A stretch of DNA of 64,000 nucleotides from Dactylonectria macrodidyma (GCA_020744425.1 JAGMUV010000009.1:1240001-1304000), one strand, 5' to 3'; positions 11,049 through 22,265 are shown, counted from the first letter of the stretch. The notes: generated by a model from the sequence alone, not told the origin. Numbers and translations: made by a program.

Positions 11049-13438
11049 CTACGTGAAATGACTTGTCAAGAAACTATACACATCACTCGACGACTCCGCC
11101 CCAAACGCCTCGTACAGCAGACTATCGTTCATAAACGTAGATCCGTCTCCAAAAATATCTTGCTCTTGCGGCTGAGGAGCATACGCATCCCAACCGGTTC
11201 CGGCAAGCTGAACTGGCGGAGGCGCGTATCCTATACTTGGAGCCGGGGCTGCCTCATTAGCTGCTTTGTGATATCCAAACTGCTCAGGCTGATTCGTGTG
11301 CAACGGCCATGTCTGCTCTTCACCATCCGCCTCGGACGTCATGGTCGCCAGCATCTTCTCGAGGCCGTTGGCGATGTGGTGCAGCACGTGGCGATCCGAG
11401 GTGATGGAGCTCTTGAGGAGGATAATCATCTTCTCCAGCAAGTGCGAGACGTTCAGGTAGCTGTGCTCGATGTTGAACCCCATGATGCGGTTCCATTTGG
11501 TCGCAACCTTCATTAGGAATACCGAGGCAAAGGCAATCATGGTGTGGACGTACAGCGGCGTCCCGACCAGCGCTCGACGCATGTCCTCCTCCTCGAGGAC
11601 AAATGTGAGGATGCTAGCGGCGGCTGAGATGGCCATGTTGGTGAACTCCTTCCTCTCCGTCGATAGTCGTCCCGAGTTGAGGCTGACCCCCCTCACGGCC
11701 AGGATGTTGAGCTGCAGCTTGGCAAAGTAGCTATAGAGGATGATGCCCTTGGGCGGGAACGTGCCGATGAAGCTGTTGCTCTGCTGCCGGGCGTACCAGC
11801 GCATGCGCCACTGCTCTATCTCGAGGTTGAAGTTGCGCAGGTCGACAAAATCGTCTTCCTCGAGCATGTCGACGGAGGCATCGCTCGACGTCGTGCTGTT
11901 GTTGTTGGTACCATATCGGATCGTGTGAGGATCGGGAAGCCGGCGAACTGCAAACCGCTCGTACACCCTCGTAAGGATCTGCATCAAGGCTACTTGAGAT
12001 AGAATCCGCGCGTCTATTGGGCCTGCAAACGGCGACGCGAGGAACAGCTCGTGTTCTCTGATCTGCGTCGACTCTGCAATCATGGGCGGCCGGCCGTAGG
12101 CAATGCTGAAGTGATGATCACACACGTACAGCATGTACCACAAACGAGCCCTTAGAAAATGATCTCGATCTCCCTCGAGCGCCTTAGAAAACGACTGGTG
12201 GATGTTGAGCTCCGTCGCGATCCGAATAGCGTGGCCGGACAGTTTCCACGACACTTCGGAGAGCCAAAATGCGGCGATGCACAGCCCGCGCACATCGTCG
12301 ATGCTATGATACCGCGAGAACATGGACGACGATATCAAGGCCAGAAACTCTTTATAGCATTTGTCAAAGGTTTCGGCGCTCGTCGGGATGTGCAGCGCCG
12401 TGACGGCCAGGATCGTGGCCGTTAGAAGCTCCGAGGACTTGCGGACCGAGTGGAACGAGTGATGGGTCTGCTCGAGGCCGACCCAGAGATAGTGGTTTAG
12501 CGATATGTGAAAACTGAACGATCCTCAAGTTAGCTTTGGAACTGCTGCCTCCTCGGCGCAAACTCACGTTTTGTACAGCTCTTCCGCCTCGTGTTCAGAA
12601 ATCACACCCCTCGAGATGAAGTCGTTCAACTCCCCCTGACTCCCTGGCAGCGGCCGCGCAGTCTTGGCTCGGTTACTCCTAATGTTGCGCAACCTGGTAA
12701 CTTCATACAGGCTATTCATTGGGTCTTCGACAGCCACCGCTACATTACCTTGGTCGCCGCTTGGAGCAGGCTCGAGCGAGTTCTCCCGCGTCATCGCCAT
12801 CTGCGTGTTGTCTTCTCGCGAGGACAGCCCGGCGGGGCTTGTTGTGCTTCCAGGAGTCACGGTAGCTGGGTTTTGTACGGCGAGATTCTGCGTGTCCGAG
12901 GCTGGTTGTTGTCGCCGCTCTGCGAGAACTGTGTCTAGACTCCGGCGCATGAGATCAATTTCGTGTCTCATATTATCAATCTTCTGCCTAGAGCAACAGA
13001 CGTTAATCCAGTTATGAAATTCGATGTGTTGGTTTCTGCAGTCTTACTCGTATCTTTCCATGGACGCTATCGACAAGTCGTCTCCATTGCTCAACACCAC
13101 GCTCGGCGGCTTGAAGGCGCATTCCACCTTACGCCGAAGGCAATGGCGACATTTTCGGTCGCCGGGAAAGACTTCGCATCTCATCTTCAGCTTTCTGCAT
13201 TCATGACCTGTGTTTCTGGTTAGATTCACTTCTTCTGTTTCGAGTTCCTCGCTTTCAACGGCAACGTACAGGCTTTGGATTTTCTCCCTGGTCCTCCGCC
13301 ACCACCTCCGTCGAGGAGTTTGCCGGGTCGCCGCAGCCCCTTGAGTTTGACATCATTCTCAGGCTGAGGGGACAATATTGGTGATTTCTCCAACTTCTTC
13401 CCGTCTCCAGCACTCTGTGGTGTGTCTGTAGAATCCAT
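11049..13438 (-). CDS. Zn2Cys6 transcription factor with fungal-specific regulatory domain
   Basis: A predicted 737-residue regulator in four exons (13270-13438, 13048-13207, 12568-12987, 11049-12513). The first intron (donor GTACGT at 13269, branch TCTAACC) splits the zinc cluster. Splicing restores C57-H-E-C60-RKLKMR-C67...C76-RH-C79-LRRKVE-C86, the complete C-x2-C-x6-C / C-x2-C-x6-C cluster. A coiled-coil linker (MERYEQKIDNMRHEIDLMRR) follows for dimerisation. The middle homology region contains AFWLSEVSWKLSGHAIRIATELNIHQSF and RARLWYMLYVCDHHFSIAYGRPPM. The first true ATG is at 13438; the codon at 13459 is TTG. It lies between the kinase and the transporter. An exact CGG-N5-CGG site 82 bp upstream suggests autoregulation. 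Confidence 0.9.
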
Positions 13439-14135
13439 TTTCAATCGAATCTGTTTCAAAATCTCCGCCAGTTGCTATGTTCATGATGCTGCATAACCTT
13501 GAACCATCTCCCCTGTCACCGGGAAATCGGGAAATGGCCTGCTTTTGTTCCCACCCCCAGACAGAAAATGTGGAGAGCAGAGGCGGGGGGAGCGGGGAAG
13601 ACCAAGCTGCACTATCACAGTTTCGCCTAGTCCTAGTCATGACCTCCGCAATCTCTCTGCAATGAACCCAGCAGAATGGTCAAAGTTAGCCGATGTCGCT
13701 TCTCGGTAACCGAAGAAATCTCACACCTGTCAAAGCCATGGTCGGAGATGGCATGGATTTGGCGCCTTGACCGCATCGCCATGGGATCAAGTGGAACTTG
13801 CCAAGGATGAAGGAGCGTTGCTGGAATGTGATCGATCACAAGCCTTCTAGTCAGGATGTGGAACAGCGTCAGATCAAATGACTCGAGATTGACACATGGA
13901 TTCTTCGACTACCGGTTTAGTGGCATGATGTTGCAGGTCGCTTTGCTTCTTTTCAGGGTGACGCGATAGATAAGTGTCCTCAATGGAAGTGAACCTTGGT
14001 GTGAATTGCGTTGGAGAATCACGTTGAGACAGCTGAGTTTGGATGAGAAATAACTCTCTTTACATTAATTGGTAGCTATACTCCTTCTACCTAACCCAAC
14101 ACCATAATAGACTGTTGTAGCAACGTCAAAGAATC
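13439..14135. other. Intergenic, promoter of the Zn2Cys6 gene and 3' side of the MFS gene
   Basis: It carries the exact CGG-N5-CGG site at 13520-13530, extended to CGGGAAATCGGGAAATGG. No other feature is recognised. Confidence 0.6.
13520..13530 (+). promoter_or_regulatory. Exact CGG-N5-CGG site upstream of the first Zn2Cys6 gene
   Basis: CGGGAAATCGG, 82 bp upstream of the regulator's ATG at 13438. The same 11 bases recur at 16315-16325 and, inverted, at 16171-16181. Likely Zn2Cys6 dimer site, by inference. Confidence 0.5.
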
Positions 14136-15833
14136 TTAGATATCGTACCTCGCCTTAGCACCGGCATTGATACCACCCAGGGCTCGGCCAACAGTCGCGT
14201 GCTCTCCATGCTTCTCGAAATGCTCAGACATGTTCTTGCCAGAGACGCCCTCCTCTACCGACAGAGTGGCCTCCATCTCGTCCATCTTCTTGTTGTCTCT
14301 GCGGAGGCACCACGTGAGGGCGATAGAGCTGGCAATGGTGACGACGGTCAGGGCCAAGTTGACAGACCAAGCCGTCATATATCGTGGGCCCTGGCTGGCG
14401 GGATACAGGTAGGGAGTCCACACAAGCGCTAGATTTCCGACTGAGTTGTTCATGGCCAGGCTGATGGCGCGCTTCTTGCGGGGGCGAGCGCCAATGTTGG
14501 CCATCCAGGCGTTGGATATCTGGAAGCAGCCGTAGGTTCCGGGGAGCATTAGGAAGAGGGCAAAGTAGCGAGCCGCCGTGTTAGTCGTAGCCATGGTGAT
14601 GATGATGCCGGCGAGGGCGACAAAGCTCGGGAAGATCATGTGAGGGGATCGCTTGCTCGTCCGGTCTGAGTACCAGGTATTGAAGAGGCAGAACAGGGCC
14701 GTGAAGAGAAACGGAGGCGCCGTCAGAAGTAGCGTCTTGATGGTCGAGTAGCCAAAGCTCTTAACGAGCGTGGGCAGAAAGTTGGTGAGCGAAGCCACGG
14801 CCTGGACGCACATCTGACCCACGATGCAGAGCCAGACGCGGTGATCCTTGGCGGCCATCTTGAAAGCCGCCATGGTTGATATATCCTCCTCCTCTTCACC
14901 AGCATCCTCCACGATGCGCATGATGCCCAGAGCCTTCTCCTCTTGCGACAGCCACTTAGTCGTAGCCGGCCAGTCCGGGATGACGAGGCCGGTGACGACG
15001 GCGAAGACGACGGTGGCGATGCCTTCGATCAGGAACAGCCAGCGCCAGCTCTCAATCCTGTTATTCTCAAAGGCAGCCGCAATTCCTGCCGCGAAGAGAC
15101 CACCGAAGGCTCCCGAGAGCATGGCCGCGCAGAAGAAGATGCCCAGACGCAGGCCGAGCTCCTTTCGAGTGTACCACCCGCTGAAGAGGAATGCGACGCC
15201 GACAAAGAAAGGGGCCTGAAGCAGACGTGAGGTTAGCATTCGTCTTCAACTGATATTAGGTAGATTATGCTCATCTACTCACCTCTGTCACTCCAAGGAA
15301 GAAGCGGCACACCACAAGGCCAGCGAAGCCGTGAACTGCAGCTGTAGCGCCGCTGACGATGCCCCAAGCAACCATACACAGAGAAAGATACCAGCTGGGG
15401 CGGACCATGCTGAGAATCATGTTGCTAGGAACTATTCCATGTCAGCAAAGTCTGCCACGGTTGATATAGCCAAGATCATTACCTTGCATCAAGATGTATC
15501 CAATAAAGGTTACACTCAAGACAATGTTGTACTGAACGCCCTTCAGGCCCAGATCCTCCTCCAGACCTTGAACTCGAGCATGCGGGACGGCATTGCGATC
15601 GATGTAGTTCATGATGTACATGACAATCTGGAGAGAAATCCAAAGTCAGTGTACACAAAACAAGGATATGATGGAAGGGGGAGAGGACGTACCAAGATGG
15701 GCAGCAAGCGGAAATCAATCTTTCTCAGAAACGCCTTCTCTCGAGCGATGCGCTCTTCAGGCGACCAGGCGGCGACGATGGCGACATAGTCGATGTCGAC
15801 GGCCTCGGTGCCAGCTGGCTGGGCTTTGGCCAT
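14136..15833 (-). CDS. MFS transporter, anion:cation symporter (Dal5/allantoate permease type)
   Basis: A predicted 504-residue carrier in four exons (15693-15833, 15483-15627, 15283-15431, 14136-15215). Motifs follow the ACS family: YIMNYIDRNAVPHARVQGLEEDL in TM1, VCRFFLGVTEAPFFVGV in TM4-5, and a C-terminal half with NAWMANIGARPRKKRAISLAMNNS. Fungal members import carboxylates, nicotinate, allantoate, tartrate or sugar acids. I start at 15833 (MAKAQPAG). An in-frame ATG at 15953 lies only a few bases downstream of a TATA-like TATAAG (15961-15966), so it is probably outside the mRNA. Divergent from the oxidoreductase across ~830 bp with two inverted copies of the CGG site, implying co-regulation. 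The likely cargo is the cluster's organic-acid substrate, by inference. Confidence 0.9.
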
Positions 15834-16170
15834 GATGACAGATGACTGGATATCGGGGTAAGGGGACTGGTTCGGTGAAGCAGAGGGCAATGAGTCCTGA
15901 GCTAATGATGACGTGGAGTCCCGAGTTGATGATGACAGAGACCTGGACAGCATCTTGTATCTTATAGTTCACCCTCGTTGCTATTATCCTGGGAATTGCA
16001 CTCAGCCGACACGAGTCAACCCCGGACTGTTTGTTCCAAAACCCGTGGGCAAACAGTGTGGACGAATTTCCCCAGCTTCAGCTTTCTCCAAACAAACGAA
16101 AACCCGGGGGATTGCTCTAGCTTCATCATCCAATGTGGAGTTCTGGGGTTTAGCACCTAGCCCCTGTTGT

Positions 16171-16181
16171 CCGATTTCCCG
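16171..16181 (-). promoter_or_regulatory. Exact CGG-N5-CGG site, transporter side
   Basis: CCGATTTCCCG on the plus strand, which is CGGGAAATCGG on the minus strand. It lies 338 bp upstream of the transporter ATG. Confidence 0.5.
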
Positions 16182-16314
16182 ACGGCCGCGACTCAGGCAA
16201 TTTGGCTTGACGTCTGATGTCCAATTTTGCTTTTCTTTGTCCTCGTGGATCAGGATCCATGCGGAGCTAGTGATGCGACTACGCGCGTTTTGGTACTGGG
16301 TTGTCTTAGAGGAC

Positions 16315-16325
16315 CGGGAAATCGG
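16315..16325 (+). promoter_or_regulatory. Exact CGG-N5-CGG site, oxidoreductase side
   Basis: CGGGAAATCGG, 335 bp upstream of the oxidoreductase ATG. With 16171-16181 it forms a widely spaced inverted pair. Confidence 0.5.
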
Positions 16326-16659
16326 GCAATAAGCCGGTCTTCTTGATGCACGGATGGGGAGTTTGGGTGGGACTCTGGGTCGCGATGCATGCTCGTGGGG
16401 GAGATGGATGGATCCGGCTTCGCATATCGTTTGGATCATCTTCAGTTCAAAAGAAGCCATTGCTGCCTTCATCATGGTCGTCTCCATCAGCTCTGTTCCG
16501 TCACCGGTCTTCGTTAGTAGAGCATCACAGCCATCCTTTCGCAGCAGACTCTACACATCCGTGTCCAAAGTTGCATCCAAAAGACTTTACATATAACTGT
16601 AACTTATACGCCTTTTTCTTTACCTCTCACTTCCCGTCGTCTCATTCTCTCCCTCCACC

Positions 16660-18109
16660 ATGACAAGCCTCTCCACAAAGCTCGCCGCGCTCGAGTCGGC
16701 CGGCAAGCCGATCCAGGTCGGCATCATCGGCGCCGGCAAGTTCGGCTCCATGTTCATCTCGCAGTCGTTCCGGACGACCGGCCTCCGCCTAGCCGGCATC
16801 GCCGACCTCTCCAAGGATCGGGCTCTAGCCTCGCTTAAGCGCACGGGGTTCCCCGAGGACAAGTATGACGCTACTTGCACTCTCTCCGTGTCCGAGGGCA
16901 TCGCCGCCGGCAAGACGGCCATCACCACGGACTCGGCTGCCCTCATTGCTACGCCTGAGATAGACGTCATTCTCGAGGTCACAGGTAACCCTTCTGCGGG
17001 CATCCGGCATGCCCTTCTGTGCTGCGAGCACAAGAAGCACATCGTCATGATCAACGTCGAGGCCGACGTGCTGGCCGGTCCTCTGCTCGCCAGAAAGGCC
17101 CGTGAGGCCGGCATCATCTACTCGATGGCATACGGCGACCAACCTGCTCTGATCGCCGAGATGGTCGACTGGGCACACACAGCCGGCTTCGAGGTCGTCT
17201 GCGCTGGCAAGGGCACCAAGCACCTCCCCGAGTACCACTACTCGACGCCGGATACCGTCTGGAACTACTACGGCTTCACCGATGAGCAGCTGGCCGGAGG
17301 AGACTTTAACCCGCAAATGTTCAACTCCTTCTTGGACGGCACCAAGTCGGCCCTAGAGATGGCCGCCGTCGCCAACGGATGCGGCTTGAGCCCTCCCACG
17401 AATGGCCTCAAGTTTCCTCCCTGTGGAGTCTGGGATCTGCCTGAAGTTCTGAAGCCCGAGAGCGAGGGCGGCCAGTGTGAGAAGAATGGCACCGTCGAGG
17501 TTGTTTCTTGCATGGAAACAGACGGTCGGTGGGTGTTTAACCATTTGCGATGGGGTGTTTATGTTGTCATCAAGGGTAAGTTATTCTCCGTTTCACTACA
17601 CTAGACTCATCACTAACTCGTAATTCATAGCTCCCGGAGAGTATCAAAAAGAGTGCTTCAAGCAGTACGGACTCAAGACCGACTCCAGCGGCTGGTACGC
17701 GGCGCAATACAAACCATACCACTTAATCGGCCTCGAGCTGGGCGTCTCCATCGCCACAATCATGTGCCGCGGCGAGCCCACAGGCCAAACCAAGACGTGG
17801 TCCGGCGATGTCGTCGCAACAGCCAAGCGCGACCTCTCAGTCGGCGAGAAGCTGGACGGCGAGGGCGGCTTCACCGTCTACGGTCGCCTCATGCCCGCCG
17901 AGGATTCCATGGCTATTGAGGGCCTCCCCATCGGCCTCGCCCACGGCTTCGTGCTGAAGCGGCCCGTCAAGAAGGACCAGCGACTAAGCTGGCAGGATAT
18001 CGAGTACACGGCGTCGGCACAGGCCGTGTCAGTGCGAAAGGAGATGGAGCTGCTCTTCAAGAAAGAATTTGAGGCGAAGAAGTTGAACGGTATCAATGGT
18101 ACTCACTGA
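16660..18109 (+). CDS. NAD(P)-dependent oxidoreductase, homoserine-dehydrogenase-like with SAF-type C-terminus (COG4091-like)
   Basis: A predicted 464-residue enzyme in two exons (16660-17575, 17631-18109). The intron has donor GTAAGT and branch ACTAAC, and splicing gives VVIKAPGEYQKECFKQYGL. A Rossmann motif VGIIGAGKFGSMF lies at residues 20-32. A catalytic-type region EVTGNPSAGIRHALLCCEHKKHIVMINVEADV follows, then ICSMAYGDQPA-like and GKGTKHLPEYHYSTPD segments. The C-terminal part (TWSGDVVATAKRDLSVGEKLDGEGGFTVYG) resembles the SAF/antifreeze-like fold of acid-sugar enzymes. Bacterial relatives are annotated as predicted homoserine dehydrogenases, mostly without proven substrate. Next to an acid-sugar kinase and a carboxylate carrier, oxidation of a sugar acid or sugar alcohol is more plausible than homoserine metabolism. 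That assignment is inference. Confidence 0.85.
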
Positions 18110-18746
18110 GAAATGAATCATGATATACATAGAGAAGAATAGAATCGTACTTTTGTTGACAACTGGTGGACCGGTCTCCCCGGGTAATCGGCATCGCGTT
18201 GCGTCTACCCCAGTCTTTCCAATCTGTCTACAGACGTAACTCGACAGAACATGATATGGAAGTATTCGTTCAATGAGACGAGGATGGCCAAACGAAGAAA
18301 CAGAAAACACTCGCTGATCCTACAATGGCACAGGTCTGTTCCTAACCAAAGATTCTCCTGTCCATCAAACTCTTGTAAATGAAGAAGTCCAAGTCACAGC
18401 TGGAAGTCCAGGGTGATGAATGAACGTTGGACCTTTTGCCTAACCATCGGTCTCGGACCTCAAAATGACACCCGGAACCGATTCCAAAGGATCAATCCTG
18501 GCTCCACCGCATCCTTGATCCTCCATTCTGTTCGTATCCTGGCACATTCCGGACACTAAACTAACCTCCGGGCCCCGGGTTTAAGTCCCTCTTACGTCCG
18601 ACCTTGGATCCTCATTCCACCTCAACAGGAGATGCAACAAACCAGCCGGCCTCGAATTCATCCTCTTTTTTTCCTTCTTTTCGTCTTGCTTGGCTTTTCT
18701 TTTCCGGTGCTTTGATTCAAGTCCGGCACCGCAAAATCCCGACATC
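18110..18746. other. Intergenic, promoter of the second Zn2Cys6 gene
   Basis: It carries a near-exact CGG-N5-CGG site at 18181-18191, plus two CGG-N3-CGG arrangements at 18448-18456 (plus) and 18472-18480 (minus). No gene seen. Confidence 0.5.
18181..18191 (+). promoter_or_regulatory. CGG-N5-CGG site, one base from the exact motif
   Basis: CGGGTAATCGG, 72 bp past the oxidoreductase stop and 556 bp upstream of the second regulator's ATG. It differs from the three exact sites at one spacer base. Confidence 0.45.
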
Positions 18747-20926
18747 ATGGACGACCATCTCATGAGCCGTGGCGATACCCTCTCGCCGCTCCACGATGAA
18801 GTCGCCTCCAAGACGCGGGCCTGCTCCAACTGCGCCCGGCTCAAGATGAAGTGCCAGTGGAACGGCGCTGGTTCGACGCGCTCGGAAAAGACGTGCGCGA
18901 GGTGAGTTTCTGTTTTTGGTGGTTGGTTGGGAATTCCCAGTGTCAGCATGTGCTGATCCAACCTGGCTAGGTGCGCCCGCATGAAGCTTCCGTGTCAGGT
19001 CCCGGAAGCCGTACCCAGGAAGAAACGAGGAAAATCTACGTAAAGCTTCCCCTTTATATTTATGTCTTGCGTGGCTCTATGCTATTTCGAGTGTACTAAC
19101 TAGCAGACGCAGCCGAGTTGCCCAGCTAGAAAAGAAACTCGACGGCATCGTGTCTCTCCTCGCAGCTAGCCAAGCAGCCAAAGGCCCGTCGCCATTAACA
19201 CCAGAAAGCCCCAAGGCGGTTCCTATTATCCCCCCGCCTTCAGTAGCCGTGATCGTGGAAAAGCCCATCGGCCAATTCATTCCCAGCTTCGAGCCTCCTC
19301 CGCCGGTTCTGGGCGGCCATCTCGGCTCCGGGCCGTCGGAGTTGGAACTCTTCCCGGGGTTCCGTCTTACGTTGCGTCAGGCCGCCGAGCACCTGGACGC
19401 GTACCGCCGGGACTTTGTGCCTGTGTATCCGTTTGTGACGATCGCCGAGGACATGACGGCGCAGGGTTTGTACGCCCATTCGCCCGTCCTGTTTTGGTCC
19501 GTCATGGCTGTCGTCGTTCCCCTGCCCAAGGAGACGCAGCAAGACGCAAAGGTGTGGTTCCGCAAGTATCTTGCCGAACAAGTCGTCGTCAAGCAGGAAA
19601 GAAGCTTGGATATGCTCCAGGCCACTCTCATCCATCTTGCCTGGTAGGTGCATGCATCTCTTAACCATGACCTGTCGCATCGCTCACATGGTGCCTCAAG
19701 GAATGACTTTCCCTTCTACTTGGACCCCCAGGCCACCCCTCTTGTCCAGCTTGCCCTGTCCTTGATCATGGATATGAGACTAGACAAGTCACCGTCGGCC
19801 TGTATCGCCCCGCACAAGTCATTGTTGGGAGATGCTTGGCCAAACATGATCAAATCGTCATCCGCCTCATGTGGATACAAGGTCAAGACCACGCACACCC
19901 TCGAAGAGAAGCGAGCAGTGCTGGGATATTATCACATATCATCACTGTAAGCAACACTCTTCCACATCTAGACAAATTCTCCCGGTTCTAACCAGACGTA
20001 GATTATCGGTGCTGTTCAGACGGGGCACCCAGCTTCCCTGGAGCCATTTCTTATCTCAGTGCTGCGACGCCCTGCTTGAAGCGGACGAGTACAAGTCCGA
20101 CCCGTACCTCGTGTCCGTGGTCAGGATGCAACACATTGCAGACCGAGCGTACAACGCATTGCGGACCACCGACTACTACGACAACAGGTCCATCGTTTTC
20201 CGCGCTCCCCTCGACATGGCTATGAGTCAGGCTCGACGAGAGCTGGATGCTTTTGTCGAGACCCAGCCGCCCGTGGTCAAGGAAACCAGAATCTTCTGGT
20301 CGCACTACTACATCCTTCTCGTACGCCTCTACGAGCCCGTTCTATTCATGAAGGCCCCGCCTGTATCCGACCATGACAGCCTCGTCGCAGAACCCTTCAT
20401 GCGCGCTGAAGCGCTCTGGAAGTGCGTGCAAGCGTGCGGGCAGTTCTTTAACCACCATCTCACAATCCCAGACGCGGAGCACTCGGCGCTCCCAGTAACA
20501 GCGTCGGGCTTCATCGCCTTCGGCATCGTCACCGTCTCGCGCATCATGCTGCTGGACTCGGCGCCCGACTGGGACCCGGCACTCGCCCGGCGCCACCTCG
20601 ACGTGCCCGGGCTGCTGGCCCGCATGGCCGACGCCTACGAGCGGGCCGACGGCGCCGCCCGGGGTTTGGGCCGGCGTCGGCGCATCCTCGATGATGGCGG
20701 CAGCGTCTTTCTTAAGTACAGCTTCAAGTTGCGCTGGGTCCGCCAGTGGTTCCTGTCTAGGATCGTCCAGCAGCAGCCGCCACTCGCAGAGGCAGAGACG
20801 GAGGCGGCGCCGCAGCCAGACTGGGCTGTTGACTTTGAGTTCGACGAGGACTTTTGGCAAGAGTTGATGTCGGCGTATGATTGCGATGATCTCAACCTCT
20901 CGTTGCCGACTGCTCCGGTGGCATGA
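18747..20926 (+). CDS. Zn2Cys6 transcription factor, second regulator of the cluster region
   Basis: A predicted 643-residue protein in five exons (18747-18901, 18971-19039, 19107-19643, 19701-19946, 20002-20926). The zinc cluster is split by the first intron and reads C26-SN-C29-ARLKMK-C36...C50-AR-C53-ARMKLP-C60. A short coiled coil RVAQLEKKLDGIVSLLAAS follows. The regulatory region includes FRLTLRQAAEHLDAYRRDFVPVYPFV, a hallmark of a large class of fungal regulators, and ends with an acidic DFEFDEDFWQELMSAYD stretch that could activate transcription. The ATG at 18747 is the first in frame. It transcribes in the same direction as the oxidoreductase. Whether it controls the cluster or a distant target cannot be decided from sequence. 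Confidence 0.88.
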
Positions 20927-21309
20927 TCCGGGATGCCAGATGCAACTTTCCCACACTCCGTGATACAACCCACAACATGGACATGCGAGGTATCTGGAGA
21001 TATCTCCAATTGGTAAACACAAGGAAAGAAATAATTCCCGAGCGCAATCACTTCTCCCAATTTCCAACTCCCCCGGACCATCGGCCTTCCGGAGCCTCCC
21101 GGTTCCGATCCGAGGCCCCCCGCCCCGTCTCCGAGGCAGGCCCGTTTTGGTTGGCGGGTCAGCGACCCCGAATTTCCTCCACCATCTCCGACGCGCAAAC
21201 TATACACCATTCTCACAACTCTCCATACGCTCTCACTTACTGTAATACCAACACGACAGGCGCAGCCGATCTCATTTCTGGTTCTATTCATCATCCTTGA
21301 CTAATCGAA
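20927..21309. other. Intergenic, promoter of the EXPERA-domain gene
   Basis: GC-rich with CCGG-containing clusters near 21070-21125. No gene or strong regulatory pattern identified. Confidence 0.4.
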
Positions 21310-22087
21310 ATGGCGCAAAAAGCTCGGCGGGACTGGGTCTACCTAGCCATCATCTCAACACAGCTTTTTGGTATGCTCGGTATGTTATGCTCTTGATTCT
21401 GTATATCTTGGCTTCAAATCATTCAATTGATCTAAATTCGGTATTCATGCTTGTTCTCCATCATTCGATACTCATTCAATCCACTCACACCCGATTGTCC
21501 ACACAAATCGCTCACCTCCGCTCACCGTCTTCACATTGGCCATCATCACATACACTCCACTAACACTCATCCAGCCCTGGACTTTGTCGGCTTCTACCCC
21601 AAATCGCTCTACGCCTCTCCGTCAGCGCCGCTGCACTTCCTCGTCTCTCTCCGCGCCGCCTACCTGGCCAACTCGGGCGATCCGTTCTTCGGCGACGCCG
21701 GCCACGCGCCCTGGTTCCAGGGCTTCCTCTACGTCGAGGCCCTGGCCCAGTTCCCGCTCGCCGCCTACCTCGTGTCCCAGCTCGCGTCTAAGAAACCCTC
21801 GTCTGGCTCGGTCGAGCTCGCCGGCCTAGCGTTTGGCTGTCTGACCGCCATGGGCTCCGTGGCTTGCTGCTTTGAGCTCTGGGAGATGGGGCCGGGGCTC
21901 GTCAAGGATGAGCACAAGGCGAAGCTGCTGTACGGAACATATCTCCCATTTGTCGTTATTCGTAAGTTCTACGTCTAGTACTGGTGGACGAAGCTAACAT
22001 GCGCCAGCGGCATTCATGGCTGTCGACATGTACTTGAGACTGCTCCCTCGTGTACGCGCCGAATCGGTCAAGCCCAAAAAGCACTAG
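21310..22087 (+). CDS. EXPERA-domain membrane protein (TMEM97/sigma-2 receptor-like)
   Basis: A predicted 178-residue four-helix protein in three exons (21310-21379, 21575-21961, 22008-22087). The first intron is long for this locus (195 bp); the second is 46 bp. Both keep phase. The sequence MAQKARRDWVYLAIISTQLFGML is followed by ALDFVGFYPKSLY, DPFF and WFQGFLYVEALAQFPLAAYLV, then FELWEMGP and YGTYLPFVVIPAFMAVDMYLRL, ending KPKKH. This order matches the EXPERA domain of the TMEM97/EBP-like group, ER proteins tied to sterol handling in animals. The basic end could be an ER-retention signal, though not a textbook KKXX. No enzyme activity is claimed. Confidence 0.85.
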
Positions 22088-22265
22088 ATAAAGCCCGTCA
22101 GATTCACTACGGAAGGACAGTATAGCACATAGTATACAATGTACAACACAGTAACGATGGAGCCTCCCCATCGGACATTTCCCCAGCCGAAAATGGCTGC
22201 ACGCTTACCACAGAACTCCCAAGATCCGACCTGGACTCCATTAATACAAAGCCTCATTACAAAGG

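Larger units (their letters stand above)
15834..16659. promoter_or_regulatory. Shared divergent promoter of transporter and oxidoreductase
   Basis: It holds the two exact CGG sites at 16171-16181 and 16315-16325, in opposite orientation and each about 335-340 bp from the ATG on its far side. A TATA-like TATAAG at 15961-15966 serves the minus strand. ATATAA at 16591-16596 lies 64 bp upstream of the oxidoreductase ATG. Confidence 0.55.

Noticed and set aside
13439..13459. Start of the first Zn2Cys6 protein at 13459
   Set aside because: That codon is TTG. The first ATG in frame is 13438.
15834..15953. Upstream in-frame ATG at 15953 as transporter start
   Set aside because: It sits a few bases from a TATA-like element, and the added residues are low-complexity. 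MAKAQPAG at 15833 fits better.
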